DNA of 64,000 nucleotides from Streptomyces sp. TSRI0107 (GCF_001905845.1 NZ_LIVZ01000009.1:1-64000), one strand, 5' to 3'. Positions 27,244 through 36,201 are shown, numbered from the stretch's first letter. A program made the numbers and translations. The notes: generated by a model not told the origin, from the sequence alone.

Positions 27244-27956
27244 CCGCACTGCTGGAGGTCGAGGACCTCAGGGTCGCCTACGGCAAGATCGAGGCCGTCA
27301 AAGGCATCTCGTTCAAGGTGAACGCGGGCGAGGTCGTCACCCTCATCGGCACCAACGGCGCGGGCAAGACCACCACGCTGCGCACGCTGTCCGGGCTGCT
27401 CACGCCGGTGTCCGGCGAGATCCGCTTCGACGGCAAGTCGCTGAAGAAGGTCCCCGCCCACAAGGTCGTCTCGCTGGGCCTCGCCCACTCCCCCGAGGGG
27501 CGGCACATCTTCCCCCGGATGACCATCGAGGACAACCTCCGTCTCGGCGCCTTCCTGCGCAGCGACAAGGAGGGCATCGAGAAGGACATCCAGCGCGCCT
27601 ACGACCTGTTCCCCATCCTCGGGGAGCGCCGGAAGCAGGCCGCGGGCACCCTCTCGGGCGGTGAGCAGCAGATGCTCGCCATGGGCAGGGCGCTGATGTC
27701 CCGGCCCAAGCTGCTGATGCTCGACGAGCCCTCCATGGGCCTGTCGCCGATCATGATGCAGAAGATCATGGCGACCATCCAGGAGCTGAAGTCCCAGGGC
27801 ACCACCATCCTGCTCATCGAGCAGAACGCCCAGGCCGCGCTCTCGCTGGCCGACCACGGCCATGTCATGGAGGTCGGCAAGATCGTCCTGTCGGGCACGG
27901 GCCAGGACCTGCTGCACGACGAGTCGGTTCGGAAGGCGTACCTCGGCGAGGACTGA
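27240..27956 (+). CDS. livF: Branched-chain amino acid ABC transporter ATP-binding protein LivF
   Basis: Encodes 238 residues. Walker A is GTNGAGKT (residues 37-44), the signature is LSGGEQQMLAMGRAL and Walker B ends LLMLDEPSMGLSP. It pairs with LivG to energise uptake through LivHM. GTG start at 27240 overlaps the livG stop. Last gene of the operon; a strong hairpin follows. Confidence 0.94.
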   Translation: MTALLEVEDLRVAYGKIEAVKGISFKVNAGEVVTLIGTNGAGKTTTLRTLSGLLTPVSGEIRFDGKSLKKVPAHKVVSLGLAHSPEGRHIFPRMTIEDNLRLGAFLRSDKEGIEKDIQRAYDLFPILGERRKQAAGTLSGGEQQMLAMGRALMSRPKLLMLDEPSMGLSPIMMQKIMATIQELKSQGTTILLIEQNAQAALSLADHGHVMEVGKIVLSGTGQDLLHDESVRKAYLGED

Positions 27957-27968
27957 TCGCCCCTACGG

Positions 27969-28006
27969 GTGAGGCCCGCGTCCCCCTCGGGGGGCGCGGG
28001 CCTCAC
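27969..28006. terminator. Bidirectional terminator between livF and pdtaR
   Basis: Twelve-bp perfect stem (27969-27980 with 27995-28006) with an inner run of five C-G pairs. It lies between two convergent genes and can serve both. Confidence 0.8.
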
Positions 28007-28029
28007 TCATGCCGGTGCGGTGCCGGGCG

Positions 28030-28683
28030 TCAGCCCTTGGCGGCCTTCTTCTCCTCGGCGTCCTGGATGACGGCCTCGGCGACCTGCTGCATGGACATCC
28101 GGCGGTCCATGGAGGTCTTCTGGATCCAGCGGAACGCGGCCGGCTCGGTCAGGCCGTACTCCGTCTGCAGGATGGACTTCGCCCGGTCGACGAGCTTGCG
28201 GGTCTCCAGTCGCTGGGTGAGGTCGGCGACCTCCTTCTCCAGCTCCTTGAGCTGCGTGTACCGGGAGACGGCCATCTCGATCGCCGGTACGACGTCGCTC
28301 TTGCTGAACGGCTTCACCAGGTACGCCATCGCACCGGCGTCCCGGGCCCGCTCGACGAGGTCGCGCTGGGAGAAGGCGGTGAGCATCAGCACCGGGGCGA
28401 TGGACTCCTCGGTGATCTTCTCGGCCGCGGAGATGCCGTCGAGCTTCGGCATCTTCACATCGAGGATCACCAGGTCGGGCCGGTGCTCGCGGGCCAGCTC
28501 CACGGCCTGCTCGCCGTCGCCGGCCTCGCCGACGACCGTGTAGCCCTCTTCCTCCAGCATCTCTTTGAGGTCGAGCCGGATCAGGGCCTCGTCCTCGGCG
28601 ATGACGACTCGGGTCGTCAGCGGAGGCACGTGCGACTTGTCGTCGTCGGGCGCGTCTACGGGCTGGGGCGACTCGGCGGTCAC
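28030..28683 (-). CDS. pdtaR: ANTAR-domain response regulator PdtaR
   Basis: Encodes 217 residues. The receiver domain spans about residues 24-140 with phospho-acceptor Asp75 in LVILDVKMP, Thr102 and Lys124. The C-terminal ANTAR domain (about 150-207, ELEKEVADLTQRLETRKLVDRAKSI) binds paired hexanucleotide hairpins in RNA to cause antitermination. A flexible, acidic N-terminus precedes it. The GTG at 28683 has AAGGAG 6-7 nt upstream. The partner kinase PdtaS is not in the window. Divergent from the tRNA gene. Confidence 0.93.
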   Translation of the reverse strand: MTAESPQPVDAPDDDKSHVPPLTTRVVIAEDEALIRLDLKEMLEEEGYTVVGEAGDGEQAVELAREHRPDLVILDVKMPKLDGISAAEKITEESIAPVLMLTAFSQRDLVERARDAGAMAYLVKPFSKSDVVPAIEMAVSRYTQLKELEKEVADLTQRLETRKLVDRAKSILQTEYGLTEPAAFRWIQKTSMDRRMSMQQVAEAVIQDAEEKKAAKG

Positions 28684-28713
28684 GGGGGCTCCTTGTTCAG
28701 GGCAGGGGTACTG

Positions 28714-28744
28714 CTGACAAGAGCCTACCTAGCTGCGGTAAGGT
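28714..28744 (+). promoter_or_regulatory. Possible promoter of the tRNA gene
   Basis: CTGACA at 28714-28719 and TAAGGT at 28739-28744, 19 nt apart, are the best -35/-10 pair upstream of the tRNA, which starts about 35 nt beyond the expected transcription start. The spacing is one or two bases longer than ideal. Confidence 0.4.
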
Positions 28745-28785
28745 GGGGACACGGCGGGTAGCCGCCAACCTTCTTTTTGAAGGGG

Positions 28786-28858
28786 GCCCCGGTAGCCCAG
28801 CGGTAGAGGCAATGGTCTCAAACACCATCCAGCGTCGGTTCGAATCCGACCCGGGGTA
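28786..28858 (+). tRNA. tRNA with anticodon CAA (tRNA-Leu by codon), short variable loop
   Basis: A 73-nt cloverleaf: acceptor stem 28786-28792 with 28851-28857 (first pair G-U), D arm 28795-28810, anticodon stem 28812-28816 with 28824-28828, loop CTCAAAC giving anticodon CAA, variable loop of only 5 nt (28829-28833), T arm 28834-28850 with loop TTCGAAT, discriminator A at 28858; CCA not encoded. CAA reads UUG, so automatic callers would name it tRNA-Leu. Bacterial leucine tRNAs normally have a long variable arm, which is missing here, so the charging identity is uncertain. Confidence 0.8.
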
Positions 28859-28885
28859 CTTTTCCTTAATCTCCAAGGTCACGCC

Positions 28886-28924
28886 AAAAGCGGATGTCCA
28901 CACTCATGTGAACATCCGCTTTTC
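28886..28924. terminator. Bidirectional terminator between the tRNA and pyk
   Basis: Eleven to twelve-bp stem (28886-28897 with 28912-28923) with an inner CACA/TGTG stem and A and T runs on the two flanks, so it looks like a classical rho-independent terminator in both directions. Unusual in this GC-rich setting. Confidence 0.85.
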
Positions 28925-28939
28925 TTCGTTCTCCGCGGC

Positions 28940-30376
28940 TTATCGCGTACCGCGGTCCTCTCCGATGTGGTGGACGTGAACCAGATTGGTCGTGCCGGAC
29001 ACACCGGGCGGGGAGCCGGCGGTGATGACGACCGTGTCGCCCTTCTGGCAGCGGCCGTATTCGGTGAGGAGTTCGTCCACCTGGGCGACCATGGCGTCCG
29101 TCGACCCGACGTGCGGCCCGAGGAAGGTCTCCACGCCCCACGACATGCTGAGCTGGGAGCGGGTGGCCGGGTCCGGGGTGAAGGCGAGGAGCGGGATCGG
29201 GGAGCGGTAGCGGGAGAGGCGGCGGACCGTGTCGCCGGACTGGGTGAAGGCGACCAGGAACTTCGCGCCGAGGAAGTCGCCCATCTCGGCGGCGGCGCGG
29301 GCGACGGCTCCGCCCTGGGTGCGGGGCTTGTTGCGCTCGGTCAGCGGCGGCAGGCCCCTGGCGAGCAGGTCCTCCTCGGCGGCCTCGACGATCTTCGCCA
29401 TCGTGCGGACCGTCTCCACCGCGTACTTGCCCACGCTCGTCTCGCCGGACAGCATCACCGCGTCCGTGCCGTCGATCACCGCGTTGGCCACGTCGCTGGC
29501 CTCGGCACGGGTCGGCCGCGAGTTCTCGATCATCGAGTCCAGCATCTGGGTGGCGACGATGACCGGCTTGGCGTTGCGCTTGGCCAGCTTGATCGCGCGC
29601 TTCTGGACGATCGGGACCTGCTCCAGCGGCATCTCGACGCCCAGGTCCCCTCGCGCGACCATGATGCCGTCGAAGGCGGCGACGATGTCCTCGATGTTCT
29701 CGACCGCCTGCGGCTTCTCGATCTTGGCGATGACCGGGAGGCGGCGGCCCTCCTCGTCCATGATGCGGTGGACGTCCTCGGCGTCCCGGCCGCTGCGGAC
29801 GAAGGACAGGGCGATGACGTCGAAGCCGTTGCGCAGGGCCCAGCGCAGGTCGGCCTCGTCCTTCTCGGACAGGGCGGGCACGGAGACGGCGACGCCGGGG
29901 AGGTTGAGGCCCTTGTGGTCGGAGACCATGCCGCCCTCGACGACGGTGGTGCGGACGCGGGGGCCGTCGACCTCGGTGACCTCCAGGGTGACCTTGCCGT
30001 CGTCGACCAGGATGCGTTCGCCGGGGGTGACGTCGGCGGCGAGCCCCTTGTAGGTGGTGCCGCAGGAGTGCCGGTCGCCCTCGGCGCCGTCCTCGACGGT
30101 GATGGTGAAGGTGTCGCCGCGTTCGAGGAGTACAGGGCCTTCGGTGAAACGGCCGAGCCGGATCTTCGGGCCTTGAAGGTCGGCGAGGATCCCGACGCTG
30201 CGGCCCGTCTCGTCGGCGGCCTTGCGCACCCGGTGGTAGCGCTCCTCGTGTTCGGCGTGGCCGCCGTGGCTGAGGTTGAAGCGGGCGACGTCCATTCCGG
30301 CGTCGACCAGGGCCTTGATCTGGTCGTACGAGTCGGTGGCGGGCCCAAGGGTACAAACGATCTTTGCTCGGCGCAT
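28940..30376 (-). CDS. pyk: Pyruvate kinase
   Basis: Encodes 478 residues. It converts phosphoenolpyruvate and ADP to pyruvate and ATP at the end of glycolysis. The N-terminal strand MRRAKIVCTLGPATDSYDQI, the substrate loop ARFNLSHG, the catalytic IAKIEKPQAVENI (Lys) and the cation/substrate block VARGDLGVEMPLEQVP are all present; the C-terminal allosteric domain ends GTTNLVHVHHIGE. ATG at 30376 gives the exact family N-terminus; the ribosome-binding site is weak. About 200 bp upstream to the next gene contains no other gene. Confidence 0.96.
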   Translation of the reverse strand: MRRAKIVCTLGPATDSYDQIKALVDAGMDVARFNLSHGGHAEHEERYHRVRKAADETGRSVGILADLQGPKIRLGRFTEGPVLLERGDTFTITVEDGAEGDRHSCGTTYKGLAADVTPGERILVDDGKVTLEVTEVDGPRVRTTVVEGGMVSDHKGLNLPGVAVSVPALSEKDEADLRWALRNGFDVIALSFVRSGRDAEDVHRIMDEEGRRLPVIAKIEKPQAVENIEDIVAAFDGIMVARGDLGVEMPLEQVPIVQKRAIKLAKRNAKPVIVATQMLDSMIENSRPTRAEASDVANAVIDGTDAVMLSGETSVGKYAVETVRTMAKIVEAAEEDLLARGLPPLTERNKPRTQGGAVARAAAEMGDFLGAKFLVAFTQSGDTVRRLSRYRSPIPLLAFTPDPATRSQLSMSWGVETFLGPHVGSTDAMVAQVDELLTEYGRCQKGDTVVITAGSPPGVSGTTNLVHVHHIGEDRGTR

Positions 30377-30574
30377 GTTTCGAGCCTATGACTTACCGGC
30401 GGGTAGACAATTGGCCGGGCATGACTACTCAACAACCTTTGCGTGAAGGGGTGTTGACAAGCGTTGAATTGTGCGGCAGGGCGCTCTGATGAGCATTTCG
30501 AGCAACCCATTTGCCGGTACTCCCTTTCCGGACTCGACCGCTTATTCGACTTCCGGGCCGGCCCGGCATTCTCC

Positions 30575-31294
30575 TCACAGCCGGGGCGGCGCCATGGTGA
30601 AGCGGGCGTTGACCGCGGCGAACACGTGCTGCCGCTGCGGTTCCAGGTCGAGCGGCGGTGCCGCGCCGGGCTCCGCGGGGCCGGCGAGGGCCGCGGCCCG
30701 CGCCCGGCCGGGAGCCCGCGGGAAGGACGCCTCCGGCCCCTCCGCGCCGATGTCGGCGAGTTCGACGAGGGCCGCGAGGGTGGTGCCCAGCGCGTCGGCG
30801 TACTCGCGGGCACGCTGCACCGCCTCCCGGACCGCCTGCCGGCGGGCGTCGCGGTAGGCGGGTGAGTCGCGGCGCAGCGCCCACCAGGGGCCGTCGACCC
30901 GGGTGAGGTCGAGGTCGGCCAGACGGGTGGTGAGTTCGCCGAGCGCCGTGAAGTCGGACAGTTCGGCGGTGACGCGGACGCCGCCGTGGTAGGTGCGGAC
31001 GCGTTCGCCGCGGCCGTGCTTGACGAGTTCGGGGGTGATGGAGAAGGCGCCGGTCTCCAGCCGTTCCACCGCGTCGCCGTAGGACTTCACGAGCTCCAGG
31101 ACGGTGGCGTTGCGGCGGGTGAGGTCGTCCAGGGCGGCGCGCCGGTCGCGGCCGCGGGCGCTGACGGTGATGCCGAGCCGGGCGATCTCCGGGTCGACTT
31201 CGAGGCGCGCCTCGCCGCGGACGGCGATACGCGGGGCGTCGGGGGTGCCGTAGGGGACGGCGGGCTGGTCTTCGGCTGCGGCGGGGCTGGTCAT
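30575..31294 (-). CDS. SIMPL (DUF541) domain-containing protein
   Basis: Encodes 239 residues. The SIMPL/DUF541 domain is recognisable from IAVRGEARLEVDPEIARLGITVSA through GAFSITPELVKH and RRQAVREAVQRAREYADALG. Family members are mostly of unknown function; some are oxidative-stress related. There is no signal peptide, so a cytoplasmic location is likely here. The ATG at 31294 is preferred to the GTG three codons earlier. Divergent from the nucleotidase gene, 179 bp apart. Confidence 0.8.
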   Translation of the reverse strand: MTSPAAAEDQPAVPYGTPDAPRIAVRGEARLEVDPEIARLGITVSARGRDRRAALDDLTRRNATVLELVKSYGDAVERLETGAFSITPELVKHGRGERVRTYHGGVRVTAELSDFTALGELTTRLADLDLTRVDGPWWALRRDSPAYRDARRQAVREAVQRAREYADALGTTLAALVELADIGAEGPEASFPRAPGRARAAALAGPAEPGAAPPLDLEPQRQHVFAAVNARFTMAPPRL

Positions 31295-31473
31295 GGGACC
31301 CACTCTGTCACTCGTGCGCGGGGTCCAACCCCCCGGCGGCGCACCAGGGTTTCACCGGTGAGGTCACCAGATCGAAACCTCGCGGACCTGTTGCGGTCGG
31401 GCATGTCCGGGTCAGAATCTACGCGCGTTTCGTCTACGCGCGTCATCGACCGTGGCACCGAGGAGAGCACGAC

Positions 31474-33279
31474 ATGCCGTTGAACCGCCGGAAGTTCCTG
31501 AAGAAGTCCGCCGTGACCGGAGCCGGGGTGGCGCTCGCCGGTGCGGCGGCGGCGCCGTCGGCTCAGGCCGCGGAGACGGAGAAGGGCGCGAAGCCGGCCA
31601 AGCGGTACTCGTTCACCGTGATGGGCACCACCGACCTGCACGGCAACATCTTCAACTGGGACTACTTCAAGGACGCGGAGTACACCGACGCCAAGGGCAA
31701 CGCGAAGGGCCTGGCGCGGATCGCCACGCTGGTGGAGCAGGTCCGCGAGGAGAAGGGCCGCCGCAACACCCTGCTGCTGGACGCCGGTGACACGATCCAG
31801 GGCACCCCGCTGACGTACTACTACGCGAAGGTCGACCCGATCACCGCCGAGGGCGGCCCGGTGCACCCGATGGCGCAGGCGATGAACGCCATCGGCTATG
31901 ACGCGGTGGCGCTCGGCAACCACGAGTTCAACTACGGCATCGAGACCCTGCGCAGGTTCGAGGAGCAGTGCGACTTCCCGCTGCTCGGCGCGAACGCGGT
32001 GGACGCGAAGACGCTGAAGCCCGCGTTCCCGCCGTACTTCATGAAGAAGTTCAAGGTGCCGGGCCTGCCGCCGGTCAAGGTCGCCGTGCTCGGCCTGACC
32101 AACCCGGGCATCGCGATCTGGGACAAGGCGTACGTGCAGGGGAAGCTGGCGTTCCCGGGTCTGGAGGAGCAGGCCGCGAAGTGGGTGCCGAAGCTGCGTT
32201 CGATGGGCGCGGACGTGGTCGTGGTGTCGGCGCACAGCGGTTCCTCCGGCACGTCCTCCTACGGCGACCAGCTGCCGCACGTGGAGAACGCCGCCGCGAA
32301 CGTGGCGAAGCAGGTGCCCGGGATCGACGCGATCCTGGTCGGCCACGCGCATGTGGAGATCGAGGAGCTGCTGGTCACCAACGAGAAGACCGGCCGGACC
32401 GTCGTCCTGTCCGAACCCCTGTGCTACGCCGAGCGGCTGACCCTGTTCGACTTCGAGCTGGTCTTCCGCAAGGGCCGCTGGCACGTCGAGTCGGTGAAGG
32501 CGTCGCTGCGCAACTCCAACACCGTCGAGGACCACCCGTACATCGGCAAGCTGCTCGACGACGAGCACGCCAAGGTCGTGGCGTACGTCAACCAGGTCGT
32601 CGGTACCGCCACCGACACCCTGACGACGGTCGACGCCCGGTACAAGGACGCCCCGATCATCGATCTGATCACCAAGGTCCAGGAGGACGTGGTGAAGGCG
32701 GCCCTGGCGGGCACCGAGCACGCCTCGCTGCCGGTGCTGGCGCAGGCCTCGCCGTTCTCCCGGACCAGTGAGATCCCGGCCGGCGACGTGACGATCCGGG
32801 ACCTGTCCAGCCTGTACGTGTACGACAACACGCTGGTCGCCAAGCTGATGACGGGCGCGCAGCTGCGGGCGTACCTGGAGTACTCGGCGGAGTACTTCGT
32901 GCAGACGGCGGCCGGCGCGCCGGTCGACGTGGACAAGCTGACCAACGCGAACGGCCGTCCCGACTACAACTACGACTACGTCTCCGGCCTGTCGTACGAC
33001 ATCGACATCGCCCAGCCGGCCGGCTCCCGGATCAGGAACCTCACGTACGGCGGTGCCCCGCTGGACGACGCGGCGCGGTTCGTGCTCGCGGTGAACAACT
33101 ACCGGGCCAACGGCGGCGGCGCGTTCCCGCACGTCGCCTCGGCGCCGGAGCTGTGGGCGGAGTCGACGGAGATCCGCACCCGGATCGCCGAGTGGGTGAC
33201 GGCGAAGGGCGTGCTGGACCCGAAGGACTTCGCGTCGGTGGACTGGAAGCTGACGCGCAACGGCACGCCGGTCTTCTGA
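31474..33279 (+). CDS. Tat-exported 5'-nucleotidase / UDP-sugar hydrolase (UshA type)
   Basis: Encodes 601 residues. The N-terminus PLNRRKFLKKS followed by a hydrophobic Ala-rich stretch is a twin-arginine signal peptide. The N-terminal metallophosphatase domain shows GTTDLHGNIFNWDYF, LLDAGDTIQGTPL, ALGNHEFNYGI and GHAHVEIEE, the dinuclear metal ligands; the C-terminal 5'-nucleotidase domain has YVQ-type segments ending NNYRANGGGAFPH. It would release nucleosides and phosphate outside the cell. A direct repeat (TCTACGCGCGT, 31418-31428 and 31433-31443) precedes the gene. Converges with the N-hydroxylase gene. Confidence 0.92.
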   Translation: MPLNRRKFLKKSAVTGAGVALAGAAAAPSAQAAETEKGAKPAKRYSFTVMGTTDLHGNIFNWDYFKDAEYTDAKGNAKGLARIATLVEQVREEKGRRNTLLLDAGDTIQGTPLTYYYAKVDPITAEGGPVHPMAQAMNAIGYDAVALGNHEFNYGIETLRRFEEQCDFPLLGANAVDAKTLKPAFPPYFMKKFKVPGLPPVKVAVLGLTNPGIAIWDKAYVQGKLAFPGLEEQAAKWVPKLRSMGADVVVVSAHSGSSGTSSYGDQLPHVENAAANVAKQVPGIDAILVGHAHVEIEELLVTNEKTGRTVVLSEPLCYAERLTLFDFELVFRKGRWHVESVKASLRNSNTVEDHPYIGKLLDDEHAKVVAYVNQVVGTATDTLTTVDARYKDAPIIDLITKVQEDVVKAALAGTEHASLPVLAQASPFSRTSEIPAGDVTIRDLSSLYVYDNTLVAKLMTGAQLRAYLEYSAEYFVQTAAGAPVDVDKLTNANGRPDYNYDYVSGLSYDIDIAQPAGSRIRNLTYGGAPLDDAARFVLAVNNYRANGGGAFPHVASAPELWAESTEIRTRIAEWVTAKGVLDPKDFASVDWKLTRNGTPVF

Positions 33280-33299
33280 GCCCGGCTCGGAGAACGGCC

Positions 33300-34727
33300 T
33301 CAGATTCCGTCCGCCAGCGGAGTCAGCGCCTTCGGGTGCTGGGCGGACGGGATCCGGGGCCGTCCCTGTTCCAGGCCGAACGTGGTGAACGCGGTGCGGT
33401 CGGGCAGCGGGTAGGGCTCCTTGCCGGTGAGGGAGTTCAGGATGCTCGCGCCGCGCCAGGCGGCGAGGCCGAGGTCGGGGGTGCCGACGCCGTGGGAGTG
33501 CGGTCCGGCGTTCTGCACGTACACCGAGCCGGTCACGGACGGGTCCAGGACCAGCCGGAACTCGTCGTCCACGCGCGGGCGCTCGCGGCTGTCGCGGCGC
33601 AGGTAGGGGTCGAGACCGGCGAGGATGCGGCCGAGGGGGCGCTCGCGGTAGCCGGTGGCGAGGACGACGGCGTCGGTGGTGAGCCGGGAGCGGGTGCCCT
33701 GCTGGAGGTGCTCCAGGTGCAGTTCGATCCTGGTGGTGGCGATCCGGCCGGCGGTGCGCACCCTGACTCCGGGGGTGAGGACGGCGTCGGGCCAGCCGCC
33801 GTGCAGGGTGCGGCCGTACAGCTCGTCGTGGACGGCGGCGATGGTTCCGGCGTCGATGCCCTTGTGGAGCTGCCACTGGGCGGCGACGAGTCCGTCGCGG
33901 ACCGGTTCGGCGAGGGCGTGGAAGTAGCGGGCGTAGTCGGGGGTGAAGTGCTCCAGGCCGAGCTTGGAGTACTCCATGGGCGCGAACGCCTCGGTGCGGC
34001 CGAGCCAGTGCAGCCTCTCCCGGCCGGCCGGGCGGCCGCGCAGCAGGTCGAGGAAGATCTCGGCGCCGGACTGCCCGGCACCGACGACGGTGACGTGCCC
34101 GGCGGCGAGCAGGGCGTCGCGGTGGGCGAGGTAGTCGGCGGCGTGCACGACGGGCACGCCGGGCGCCTCGACGAGGGGGCGCAGCGGGTCGGGGACGTAC
34201 GGCTCGCTGCCGATGCCGAGGACGACGTTGCGGGTGTACGTCCGGCCCAGGGCCTCCGCCTCCCCGTCGGCGTCGAGCTGGGTGAAGTCGACCTCGAAGA
34301 CATCGCGTTCCGGGTTCCAGCGGACGGCGTCGACCTGGTGGCCGAAGCGCAGTCCGGGCACGCTCTGCGACACCCAGCGGCAGTAGGCGTCGTACTCGGC
34401 GCGCCGGATGTGGAAGCGCTCGGCGAAGTAGAAGGGGAAGAGCCGGTCGCGGCTCTTGAGGTAGCTGAGGAACGACCAGGGGCTGGCCGGGTCGGCGAGG
34501 GTCACCAGGTCGGCGAGGAACGGCACCTGGATGGTGGCGTCGTCGAGGAGCAGGCCGGGGTGCCAGTCGAAGGCGGGGCGCTGGTCGTAGAAGACGGCGT
34601 CGAGTTCGGTGAGCGGGTGGGCGAGGGCGGCGAGGGAGAGGTTGAACGGTCCGATGCCCACGCCGACCAGGTCGCGGGGTGCTTCGGGTTCGGTCCGGGG
34701 GGCTCGGGGGGCGGGGGCCGGGGTCAT
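33300..34727 (-). CDS. Lysine/ornithine-type N-monooxygenase (DesB/IucD-like)
   Basis: Encodes 475 residues. This flavoprotein family N-hydroxylates the terminal amine of lysine, ornithine, cadaverine or putrescine using NADPH and O2. The FAD motif GVGIGPFNLSLAAL is at residues 22-35, the NADPH motif is VVGAGQSGAEIFLDLL, and the C-terminal LATGYRERPLGRIL is the family signature. The start ATG at 34727 overlaps the TGA of the upstream decarboxylase gene (ATGA), so the two enzymes are made together. That pairing fits diamine production followed by N-hydroxylation, as in desferrioxamine DesA/DesB, but no DesC or DesD is present. Confidence 0.88.
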   Translation of the reverse strand: MTPAPAPRAPRTEPEAPRDLVGVGIGPFNLSLAALAHPLTELDAVFYDQRPAFDWHPGLLLDDATIQVPFLADLVTLADPASPWSFLSYLKSRDRLFPFYFAERFHIRRAEYDAYCRWVSQSVPGLRFGHQVDAVRWNPERDVFEVDFTQLDADGEAEALGRTYTRNVVLGIGSEPYVPDPLRPLVEAPGVPVVHAADYLAHRDALLAAGHVTVVGAGQSGAEIFLDLLRGRPAGRERLHWLGRTEAFAPMEYSKLGLEHFTPDYARYFHALAEPVRDGLVAAQWQLHKGIDAGTIAAVHDELYGRTLHGGWPDAVLTPGVRVRTAGRIATTRIELHLEHLQQGTRSRLTTDAVVLATGYRERPLGRILAGLDPYLRRDSRERPRVDDEFRLVLDPSVTGSVYVQNAGPHSHGVGTPDLGLAAWRGASILNSLTGKEPYPLPDRTAFTTFGLEQGRPRIPSAQHPKALTPLADGI

Positions 34728-36124
34728 CGGGGGGTGTGTCCTTCCACCAGTTCCAGGAGCGCGGCCAGGTCGTCGGGCCGGGCGTGCGGGTCGAGCAGGG
34801 TGGCCTTCAGCCAGAGCCGGCCGTCGATGCGGGCCCGGCCGAGGACGGCCCGGCCGTCGGCGAGGAGGGCGCGGCGTACGGCGGCCACGGCGTCGTCGGC
34901 GGCCCGTGCGGGCCGGAAAAGGACCGTGCTGATCGCGGGCCGGTCGTACAGTTCGAGGGCGGGGCGCGCGGCGATCAGGCCGGCCAGTTCGCGGGCGCGG
35001 TCGCAGACCCGGTCGACGAGGGCGCCGAGCCCGGCGCGGCCGAGGGCCTTGAGGGTGACGGCGATCTTGAGGGCGTCGGGGCGGCGGGTGGTGCGCAGGG
35101 AGCGGCCGAGCAGGTCGGGCAGCCCGGCCTCGGTGTCGTCGTCGGCGTTGAGGTAGTCGGCGCGTTGGTGCAGGGCGGCGAGGTCGCGGGCGTCGCGCAC
35201 CGCGAGGAGTCCGGCGGCGACCGGCTGCCAGCCGAGTTTGTGCAGGTCGAGGGTGACCGTGTCGGCGGCGTCGAGTCCGTCGAGGAGGGCCCGGTACCGG
35301 TCGCTGAACAGCAGGCCGCCCCCGTAGGCGGCGTCGATGTGCAGCCGGGCGCCGTGGGCCCGGCAGCGGGCGGCGATCTCCGGGAGCGGGTCGATGATCC
35401 CGGCGTCGGTGGTGCCGGCGGTGGCGGCGACGAGCAGCGGGCCGCGCAGGGCCGTGAGGGCGTCGCCGAGGGCGGCCGGGTCGAGGGTGCCCGCGGGTGC
35501 GGGGACGACGACGGGTTCCGGCAGGCCGAGCAGCCACGCGGCGCGGGTGAGCGAGTGGTGCGCGTTGGCCCCGAGGACCAGGCGCACGCCGCCGCCCAGG
35601 GCCTCGCGGGCGAGGAGGAGAGCGAGGTGGTTGGACTCGGTGCCGCCGGTGGTGACGAGGCAGTCGGGGCCGGGGGCCTCGTCCGTCTGTGGTCCGGGGG
35701 CGTCCGCGCGGCCGTACACCTCCGCCGCGAGCGTCTCCGTCACCAGCGCCTCCAGGGCGGAGGCGGAGGGGGCCTGGTCCCAGGAGTCCAGGGACGGGTT
35801 CAGGACGCTCGCGGCGAGGTCGGCGGCGGTGGCGACGGCGAGCGGCGGGCAGTGCAGGTGGGCGGCGCAGAGCGGGTCGGCGGGGTCGGCGGCGCCCGCC
35901 GCGAGGGCGTGCACGAGCAGGCGCAGGGCGTCCGGGTCGCCTTCGTCGGGGAGCACCTCCCCCACCGCCGCCCGCAGCCGCGCGGCGACCGCGTCGGGGC
36001 CGCCCCTCGGGAGCGGGCCGCCTCGCGCCCGGCCGCCGGCCGCCAGCGCGTCGAGGACCGTGTCGAGCAACGGCCGCAGCGCGCCGGGGCCTTGGGGGCC
36101 CGAGGCGAGAGGCGGCATGTGCAT
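34724..36124 (-). CDS. PLP-dependent group II decarboxylase (DesA-like, lysine/ornithine or diaminobutyrate type)
   Basis: Encodes 466 residues. PLP binds to Lys296 in TVTLDLHKLGWQP, with Asp264 in HIDAAYGG contacting the pyridine nitrogen; LVTTGGTESNHLALLLAR and VAATAGTTDAGIIDPL are further group II blocks. Relatives decarboxylate lysine to cadaverine (DesA) or 2,4-diaminobutyrate. The start is ATG at 36124 or 36118; neither has a strong ribosome-binding site. Its stop overlaps the N-monooxygenase start. I see no DmdR/iron-box palindrome upstream, so iron control is not supported by sequence. Confidence 0.85.
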   Translation of the reverse strand: MHMPPLASGPQGPGALRPLLDTVLDALAAGGRARGGPLPRGGPDAVAARLRAAVGEVLPDEGDPDALRLLVHALAAGAADPADPLCAAHLHCPPLAVATAADLAASVLNPSLDSWDQAPSASALEALVTETLAAEVYGRADAPGPQTDEAPGPDCLVTTGGTESNHLALLLAREALGGGVRLVLGANAHHSLTRAAWLLGLPEPVVVPAPAGTLDPAALGDALTALRGPLLVAATAGTTDAGIIDPLPEIAARCRAHGARLHIDAAYGGGLLFSDRYRALLDGLDAADTVTLDLHKLGWQPVAAGLLAVRDARDLAALHQRADYLNADDDTEAGLPDLLGRSLRTTRRPDALKIAVTLKALGRAGLGALVDRVCDRARELAGLIAARPALELYDRPAISTVLFRPARAADDAVAAVRRALLADGRAVLGRARIDGRLWLKATLLDPHARPDDLAALLELVEGHTPR

Positions 36125-36201
36125 GCGGTCAGCTTGTACACGGCCGTGGCCGCGCGCCCGGGAAGCGTGGAATCAGTACCCGAAAGGGGGTACCGCCGGC
36201 T

